Assembly (NCBI RefSeq): GCF_010378095.1
Contig: NZ_WNJL01000005.1
Location: 1 to 14,992, forward strand
DNA length: 14,992 bases
Direction of reading: 5' to 3'
From: Acidithiobacillus ferrianus
Lineage (GTDB): Bacteria; Pseudomonadota; Gammaproteobacteria; Acidithiobacillales; Acidithiobacillaceae
Made by a program: the position numbers and the translations under genes. Of this stretch, positions 7,628 to 14,992 are shown in pieces (position 1 is the stretch's first letter; each line of letters opens with the position of its first letter). The notes below the pieces were generated by a model. The model did not search any database, was not told the DNA's origin, and saw only the letters and a program-made list of their open reading frames with translations.

Positions 7628-10600
7628 TTGAAAGACTTACTGAAGCTCTTCAAACAAAATGATCAGCAAGAAGAATTCGATGCGATTCGTATCGGTATTG
7701 CGTCCCCGGACAAGGTACGGTCGTGGTCCTATGGCGAGGTGAAGAAGCCGGAAACTATCAATTATCGTACTTTCAAGCCGGAACGCGAAGGTCTTTTTTG
7801 TGCCAAGATATTCGGACCAATCAAGGATTACGAGTGTCTTTGTGGCAAATATAAACGGCTTAAACACCGTGGCGTGGTCTGCGAAAAGTGTGGGGTGGAG
7901 GTGACGCAGGCGCGAGTTCGGCGTGATCGCATGGGTCATATCGAGTTGGCTAGCCCGGTCGCCCATATCTGGTTTCTGAAATCTCTGCCGAGTCGTATGG
8001 GTATGATTCTCGATATGCCCCTGCGCGATATCGAGCGGGTGCTCTATTTTGAGGCCTATGTCGTCGTCGACCCCGGTGTGACCGCCCTGGAGCGCGGACA
8101 GATCCTCAGCGAAGATCAATATCTGGATGCGTTGGAAGAACACGGTGACGAGTTTATCGCCAAGATGGGCGCGGAGGGCATCCGCGACCTGTTGCGCGGT
8201 ATTCCGCTCACACAAGAAATCGAACAGATCCGCCTTGAATTGCGTGAGAGTAATTCGGATACCAAGACCAAGAAACTGAGCAAGCGTCTCAAGATTCTGG
8301 AGGCCTTCGAGCAGTCGGGTAACCATCCTGAGTGGATGATCATGGAAGTGCTCCCGGTGTTACCCCCGGATTTGCGACCATTGGTACCCCTGGATGGCGG
8401 GCGCTTCGCGACCTCGGACCTCAACGACCTTTACCGTCGGGTGATCAACCGAAACAACCGGCTGAAGCGTCTGCTCGAGCTCAAGGCACCGGACATCATC
8501 GTCCGCAACGAAAAGCGCATGCTGCAGGAAGCGGTGGATGCGTTGTTGGATAACGGACGCCGTGGGCGCGCCATCTCCGGCCCCAACAAGCGCCCGCTCA
8601 AATCGTTGGCGGATATGATCAAGGGCAAACAGGGTCGTTTCCGCCAAAACCTGCTGGGTAAACGGGTAGATTACTCGGGTCGCTCCGTGATCGTCGTTGG
8701 TCCGGAACTCCGCCTGCACCAGTGCGGCTTGCCGAAAAAAATGGCCTTGGAACTGTTCAAACCGTTTATCTTCAACAAGCTGGAGGAACGCGGTCTGGCG
8801 ACTACGATCAAGGCAGCCAAGCGTCTGGTTGAGCAAGAAAAACCGGAGGTTTGGGATATTCTCGAAGAAGTGATCCGCGAACATCCGGTCATGTTGAACC
8901 GTGCTCCGACACTGCACCGCTTGGGTATCCAGGCATTCGAGCCGGTGCTGATTGAGGGCAAGGCCATCCAGCTGCATCCCCTGGTGTGCGCCGCCTACAA
9001 TGCCGACTTTGACGGCGACCAGATGGCGGTACACGTGCCGCTCTCTCTGGAGGCGCAGTTGGAAGCGCGGACCCTGATGATGTCTACCAACAATATTTTA
9101 AGTCCGGCCAATGGCGAACCGGTGATCGTGCCCTCGCAGGATATCGTGCTGGGGCTCTATTATGTCAGCCAGGAACGCGCCGACGCGAAGGGTACGGGAG
9201 GTGTTTTCTTGGATATCGCCGAAGTGCGACGGGCTTATGAGACCGGCAACCTCGGTTTGCACGCGCGTATCCGCATCCGGTTCCGTGGTGAACGTATCGA
9301 TACCACGGCGGGGCGCGCCTTGCTCGGGGAAATTCTTCCCGAGGGCCTCCCTTTCAGCGTGATCAATCGTGTCCTGAAGAAGAAGGTGATTGCCGAATTG
9401 ATTAATATCTGTTACCGCAACCTGGGTATCAAAGATACGGTCATTTTCGCTGATCAGTTGATGTACACGGGATTCCGCATGGCCACGCGCGCGGGTATCT
9501 CCTTTGGTGCTGGCGATATGGTCACGCCGCAGGAGAAAGAAGGTATTCTTGCCCGCTCGGAAGAGGAGGTGAAGGCGATTCAGTCACAGTACACCTCGGG
9601 TCTGGTGACCGAAGGCGAGCGTTACAACAAGGTCGTCGATATCTGGTCGCGCGCGACCGATGAGGTCGCCAAGGCAATGATGGATCGGGTGAGCAAGGAC
9701 ACCGTACAACTCCCGGATGGCGGTACGATCCAGCAGGATTCCTTCAACTCCATCTTTATGATGGCGGACTCTGGCGCGCGTGGTTCCGCGGCTCAGATTC
9801 GGCAGCTTGCCGGTATGCGCGGCCTCATGGCGAAGCCGGATGGTTCGATTATCGAAACCCCCATCACGGCGAATTTCCGAGAGGGTCTCAACGTACTGCA
9901 ATATTTCATTTCCACCCACGGCGCTCGCAAGGGACTGGCCGACACCGCGCTGAAAACCGCGAACTCCGGCTACCTGACCCGGCGTTTGGTGGATGTCACT
10001 CAGGACTTGGTCGTGGTGGAAACGGACTGCGGCTCTGAGGAGGGCTTGCCCATGACGTCGCTGGTAGAGGGCGGGGAGGTCATTGAACCGTTGCGTGACC
10101 GTGTATTGGGTCGTGTGGTGGCGGAGGACGTCGTTCACCCCAATACGGGTGATGTGGTGATTGCCCGCAACACCCTGCTCACGGAGCGGCATTTGGGTCA
10201 GCTGGATGATTTGGGTGTCGATGCGCTCAAGGTGCGCTCACCGCTGACCTGCCGGGCGCGGCACGGCGTCTGTGCGCTCTGTTACGGGCGGGATCTCGCG
10301 CGCGGCCATCTGGTGAACGCTGGCGAGGCAGTGGGTGTGATCGCTGCGCAGTCCATTGGCGAGCCAGGCACACAGCTCACCATGCGGACTTTCCACATTG
10401 GTGGTGCCGCTAGTCGCTCCGCCGCGCAGAGCAGCATCGATGTGAAACAGGGTGGCGTGCTGCGGTATCAACCCAGTCTCCGCCTGGTGACCCATCCCAG
10501 TGGTCGCCATGTGGTGGTGGGTCGTAATGGCGAGATTACTGTGACCGACGAACAGGGACGTGAGAAGGAGCGTTACAAGGTACCTTACGGCGCCACTATT

Positions 10601-11782
10601 CTGTTGGATGACAACGCGTTGCTCACCGCGGGCCGTCGCGTGGCGGAATGGGATCCGCATACGCGGCCCATTGTGAGCGAAGTCGGCGGTAAGATCGCGC
10701 TTAAGGATGCGGTGGAGGGCGCGAGCGTAGCCATCCATACCGATGAGATCACGGGACTCACGACGCTCGTGGTCATCGATGCCAAGCAGCGCCCTGCCCA
10801 TGGACGCGACCTGCGCCCCGTGATCAGTCTGCTGAATGAGCACGGTCAAGATCTCAAACTGCCCGGCACGGATCTGCCGGCGCGTTATTTCCTGCCGGCG
10901 CGCGCTATTATTGCAGTGCATGAGGGCATGGAAATTCATCCTGGGGATATTCTCGCACGCCTCCCGGTGGGCACGAGCAAAACGCGCGATATCACTGGTG
11001 GCCTGCCGCGTGTGGCCGAGCTCTTCGAAGCACGGCGCCCCAAGGATTTTGCCATTATCGCGGAGCACGAGGGCATTATCGGTTTCGGTAAGGATACCAA
11101 GGGCAAGCAGCGGTTGATCATCACCGACGAAAATGGTGATCAGCACGAATACCTGATTCCCAAGGGGCGTCACGTGACCGTATATGAAGGCGAACGGGTC
11201 AGTCCCGGTGAGCAACTGGTCGAAGGCCAGCCGGTACCCCATGACATTTTGCGGGTATTGGGTGTACAGGCGCTGGCTAACTATATCGTCGATGAGGTGC
11301 AGGATGTTTATCGCTTGCAGGGTGTGCGTATCAACGACAAGCACATCGAAGTGATTCTACGCCAGATGTTGCGGAGGGTAGAGGTGAGCTTTAGCGGCGA
11401 CAGCTCTTTCATCCCGGGCGACCAGGTGGATCGCACCCGGGTTGAAGATGAAAATACCGTACTGGAGGCCGCGGGGAAGGAATCCGCACGTTTCACGCCA
11501 ATGCTGCTGGGCATTACCAAGGCAAGCTTGTCGACCGAGTCGTTCATTTCGGCGGCAAGTTTCCAGGAGACGACCCGGGTGCTTACCGAGGCCGCGGTAT
11601 CCGGAAAGGTGGACGACCTGCGCGGACTGAAAGAGAACGTGATCGTGGGGCGTTTGATACCCGCAGGAACGGGCCTTGCCTACCATGAACATCGCCGTCG
11701 CTTGAGCCGGGGCGAGACCCTGGCCCCCGAGGAGAGCGTCGCGGTGAGCGATGTGGCCGTGTCGGTGGTCGAAACGCACTAA
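7628..11782 (+). CDS. rpoC: DNA-directed RNA polymerase subunit beta'
   Basis: RpoC carries the catalytic magnesium site and clamp of RNA polymerase. I prefer TTG 7628 (1384 residues). It gives MKDLLKLF, aligning to the E. coli N-terminus, and has AAGGA (7615-7619) at normal spacing. ATG 7619 would add 3 residues but overlaps that ribosome binding site. With the TTG start, zinc-site cysteines fall at 70, 72, 85 and 88 and the catalytic NADFDGD aspartates at 460, 462 and 464, the E. coli numbers. The second zinc site is C801, C875, C882 and C885, shifted by 13, so about 13 residues are missing relative to E. coli near 540-560. The large insert in the trigger loop typical of proteobacteria is present (about 930-1115). 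The C-terminal tail is shorter than in E. coli. Confidence 0.97.
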   Translation: MKDLLKLFKQNDQQEEFDAIRIGIASPDKVRSWSYGEVKKPETINYRTFKPEREGLFCAKIFGPIKDYECLCGKYKRLKHRGVVCEKCGVEVTQARVRRDRMGHIELASPVAHIWFLKSLPSRMGMILDMPLRDIERVLYFEAYVVVDPGVTALERGQILSEDQYLDALEEHGDEFIAKMGAEGIRDLLRGIPLTQEIEQIRLELRESNSDTKTKKLSKRLKILEAFEQSGNHPEWMIMEVLPVLPPDLRPLVPLDGGRFATSDLNDLYRRVINRNNRLKRLLELKAPDIIVRNEKRMLQEAVDALLDNGRRGRAISGPNKRPLKSLADMIKGKQGRFRQNLLGKRVDYSGRSVIVVGPELRLHQCGLPKKMALELFKPFIFNKLEERGLATTIKAAKRLVEQEKPEVWDILEEVIREHPVMLNRAPTLHRLGIQAFEPVLIEGKAIQLHPLVCAAYNADFDGDQMAVHVPLSLEAQLEARTLMMSTNNILSPANGEPVIVPSQDIVLGLYYVSQERADAKGTGGVFLDIAEVRRAYETGNLGLHARIRIRFRGERIDTTAGRALLGEILPEGLPFSVINRVLKKKVIAELINICYRNLGIKDTVIFADQLMYTGFRMATRAGISFGAGDMVTPQEKEGILARSEEEVKAIQSQYTSGLVTEGERYNKVVDIWSRATDEVAKAMMDRVSKDTVQLPDGGTIQQDSFNSIFMMADSGARGSAAQIRQLAGMRGLMAKPDGSIIETPITANFREGLNVLQYFISTHGARKGLADTALKTANSGYLTRRLVDVTQDLVVVETDCGSEEGLPMTSLVEGGEVIEPLRDRVLGRVVAEDVVHPNTGDVVIARNTLLTERHLGQLDDLGVDALKVRSPLTCRARHGVCALCYGRDLARGHLVNAGEAVGVIAAQSIGEPGTQLTMRTFHIGGAASRSAAQSSIDVKQGGVLRYQPSLRLVTHPSGRHVVVGRNGEITVTDEQGREKERYKVPYGATILLDDNALLTAGRRVAEWDPHTRPIVSEVGGKIALKDAVEGASVAIHTDEITGLTTLVVIDAKQRPAHGRDLRPVISLLNEHGQDLKLPGTDLPARYFLPARAIIAVHEGMEIHPGDILARLPVGTSKTRDITGGLPRVAELFEARRPKDFAIIAEHEGIIGFGKDTKGKQRLIITDENGDQHEYLIPKGRHVTVYEGERVSPGEQLVEGQPVPHDILRVLGVQALANYIVDEVQDVYRLQGVRINDKHIEVILRQMLRRVEVSFSGDSSFIPGDQVDRTRVEDENTVLEAAGKESARFTPMLLGITKASLSTESFISAASFQETTRVLTEAAVSGKVDDLRGLKENVIVGRLIPAGTGLAYHEHRRRLSRGETLAPEESVAVSDVAVSVVETH

Positions 11783-11798
11783 ATTTGTTTTGTGACGA

Positions 11799-11827
11799 AG
11801 GCTTGCCTTGACAGTCAAGGCAAGCCT
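11799..11827 (+). repeat. Perfect 13-bp inverted repeat after rpoC
   Basis: AGGCTTGCCTTGA (11799-11811) and its exact reverse complement (11815-11827) flank the 3-base loop CAG, 16 bases after the rpoC stop. It is the strongest hairpin in the window. It could act as a terminator or 3'-end stabiliser for the rpoC message, but the following bases AACTAGAAT are not T-rich, so it is not a standard intrinsic terminator. Its right half overlaps the -35 box and spacer of a promoter, so it could equally be an operator for a dimeric regulator. The symmetry is certain; the role is open. Confidence 0.85.
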
Positions 11828-11843
11828 AACTAGAATGCGCCCT
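11808..11843 (+). promoter_or_regulatory. Predicted sigma70 promoter for the str genes (rpsL-rpsG-fusA-tuf)
   Basis: A perfect -35 box TTGACA (11808-11813) and a near-perfect -10 box TAGAAT (11831-11836) are separated by exactly 17 bases. The expected start is near 11843, leaving a leader of about 48 bases before rpsL. The segment between -10 and start (GCGCCC) is GC-rich, a feature known at promoters of translation genes shut down by ppGpp in the stringent response. A T-rich stretch (ATTTGTTTTGT, 11782-11792) lies upstream, though slightly far for a UP element. This is the best promoter match I found by eye in the window. Confidence 0.8.
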
Positions 11844-11872
11844 CTCATCGATGAGGCTGGATGCCGTCATCG
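11844..11872 (+). promoter_or_regulatory. Structured leader of the str transcript (alternative hairpins)
   Basis: CGATGA-GGC (11849-11857) can pair with GCC-G-TCATCG (11863-11872), giving nine pairs with one bulge and the loop TGGAT. The 12-base palindrome CTCATCGATGAG (11844-11855) shares the same bases and would form a competing, weaker hairpin at the very 5' end of the predicted RNA. The ribosome binding site GGAGA (11879-11883) is left free. A regulatory role is not shown by the sequence alone. Confidence 0.4.
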
Positions 11873-11890
11873 TTACCTGGAGATTCGTAG

Positions 11891-12262
11891 ATGCCCACAT
11901 TAAATCAGCTCGTGCGTAAGCCCCGTAAGCGGCCCGTGGCTAAAAACAAAGTCCCGGCGCTAGACGCCAATCCGCAGAAGCGTGGTGTTTGCACCCGGGT
12001 CTATACGACGACCCCCAAGAAGCCGAACTCCGCATTGCGAAAGGTCGCGCGGGTACGCCTGACCAACGGTTTCGAGGTCAGTAGCTATATCCCTGGCGAA
12101 GGTCACAACCTGCAGGAGCACTCGGTGGTGCTGATTCGTGGGGGGCGTGTAAAGGATCTCCCCGGCGTGCGTTATCACATTGTGCGTGGCACCCTGGATA
12201 CCGCGGGTGTCAAAAACCGTAAGCAGTCGCGCTCCAAGTATGGCGCCAAGCGTCCCAAGTAA
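11891..12262 (+). CDS. rpsL: 30S ribosomal protein S12
   Basis: S12 sits at the decoding centre of the small subunit and controls accuracy. The 123-residue product is one short of the E. coli length and begins [14 protein letters not shown]. The conserved loop [14 protein letters not shown] (39-52) holds K43 and K44, and [14 protein letters not shown] (83-96) holds K88 and D89. These are the wild-type residues at the positions where streptomycin resistance changes occur, and D89 is the RimO methylthiolation site in other bacteria. ATG 11891 has GGAGA (11879-11883) at 7 bases. It is the first gene after the predicted str promoter. Confidence 0.98.
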   Translation: MPTLNQLVRKPRKRPVAKNKVPALDANPQKRGVCTRVYTTTPKKPNSALRKVARVRLTNGFEVSSYIPGEGHNLQEHSVVLIRGGRVKDLPGVRYHIVRGTLDTAGVKNRKQSRSKYGAKRPK

Positions 12263-12301
12263 GTGTCGCCGACAACTATAGACTGAAGGAGTGGTTGCGT
12301 C

Positions 12302-12772
12302 ATGCCAAGACGTCGTGAAGTGCCCAAGCGGATCGTTTTACCGGATCCAAAATATAAGGAAGAAGTGATCGCCAAATTTGCCAACGTGATGATGCGGGAC
12401 GGCAAAAAAAGCATTGCGGAAAAAATTGTTTACGGCGCTTTGGACATGGTTGCGGAGCGCAGTAAGGGCGATGCCCTGGAGATCTTCAGGAAGGCGATTG
12501 ACAATGTGCGCCCCGTGGTGGAAGTGAAGAGCCGCCGGGTGGGCGGTGCCACCTACCAGGTACCTGTGGAAATCCGTTCTGACCGGCGCATGGCCTTGGC
12601 CATGCGCTGGCTGCGGGACTCGGCGCGTAAGCGCAACGAAAAATCCATGGGCAACCGGTTGGCAGCGGAAATCCTCGAAGCGGCGGAGAACCGTGGTAAC
12701 GCGGTGCGCAAGCGTGAGGAGACACATCGTATGGCGGAAGCAAACAAGGCCTTTGCCCATTTCCGCTGGTAA
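12302..12772 (+). CDS. rpsG: 30S ribosomal protein S7
   Basis: S7 starts assembly of the 30S head by binding the 3' major domain of 16S rRNA, and contacts tRNA at the E site. The product has 156 residues, the standard length. Conserved parts include MPRRR at the start, [17 protein letters not shown] (28-44), the beta-hairpin region [16 protein letters not shown] (76-91) and the closing [18 protein letters not shown] 12302 is preceded by GAAGGAG (12285-12291). The 39-base gap from rpsL is much shorter than the E. coli gap that holds the S7 repressor site, and I see only a weak TGTC-GCC-GACA hairpin (12264-12274) in it. Autoregulation of the E. coli type is therefore doubtful. Confidence 0.98.
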   Translation: MPRRREVPKRIVLPDPKYKEEVIAKFANVMMRDGKKSIAEKIVYGALDMVAERSKGDALEIFRKAIDNVRPVVEVKSRRVGGATYQVPVEIRSDRRMALAMRWLRDSARKRNEKSMGNRLAAEILEAAENRGNAVRKREETHRMAEANKAFAHFRW

Positions 12773-12803
12773 CTGACCGCACTTTACGCACAAGGACCGA
12801 CAC

Positions 12804-14992
<2,189 letters not shown>

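Noticed and set aside
10238..11344. Long reverse-strand open frame of 368 codons inside rpoC
   Set aside because: It lies wholly within a highly conserved gene, its product resembles no family I know, and such frames are common opposite GC-rich coding DNA.

Overview
The window is a core housekeeping locus from a proteobacterium: the fused secE-nusG / rplKAJL-rpoBC / str gene cluster, all on the + strand and almost without gaps. The proteins resemble beta/gammaproteobacterial versions, with the lineage inserts in RpoB and RpoC. Gene order, codon use and RpoB/EF-Tu sequence look to me most like Acidithiobacillus or a relative. That placement is recalled family resemblance, not a search result.

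Layout. Bases 1-92 are the 3' end of one EF-Tu gene (tuf). A tRNA-Trp gene (147-222) follows, then secE and nusG, which abut with no spacer. Next come rplK and rplA (L11, L1), separated by 2 bases, then a 145-base structured leader of the L10-leader type, then rplJ and rplL (the ribosomal stalk). A 119-base spacer with a strong hairpin leads to rpoB and rpoC. A 108-base spacer after rpoC holds a perfect 13-bp palindrome overlapping a near-consensus sigma70 promoter. It leads to the str genes rpsL (S12), rpsG (S7), fusA (EF-G) and the first 23 codons of a second tuf gene, at the right edge.

How the genes work together. Protein secretion (SecE), transcription (NusG, beta, beta') and translation (L11, L1, L10, L7/L12, S12, S7, EF-G, EF-Tu, tRNA-Trp) are co-encoded. 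Their known feedback controls are visible to different degrees: a convincing L10 leader before rplJ, a plausible L1 site before rplK, a partial-terminator-like hairpin between rplL and rpoB, and a fresh promoter for the str genes.

I see no mobile element, CRISPR array, toxin, defence gene or unknown coding region, and no evidence of a previously undescribed system. All long reverse-strand and off-frame ORFs are shadows of conserved genes. The points worth a second look are regulatory: the promoter-in-palindrome before rpsL, the leader RNAs, the start codon of rpoC, a visible internal repeat in RpoB, and the tuf copies bracketing the cluster.
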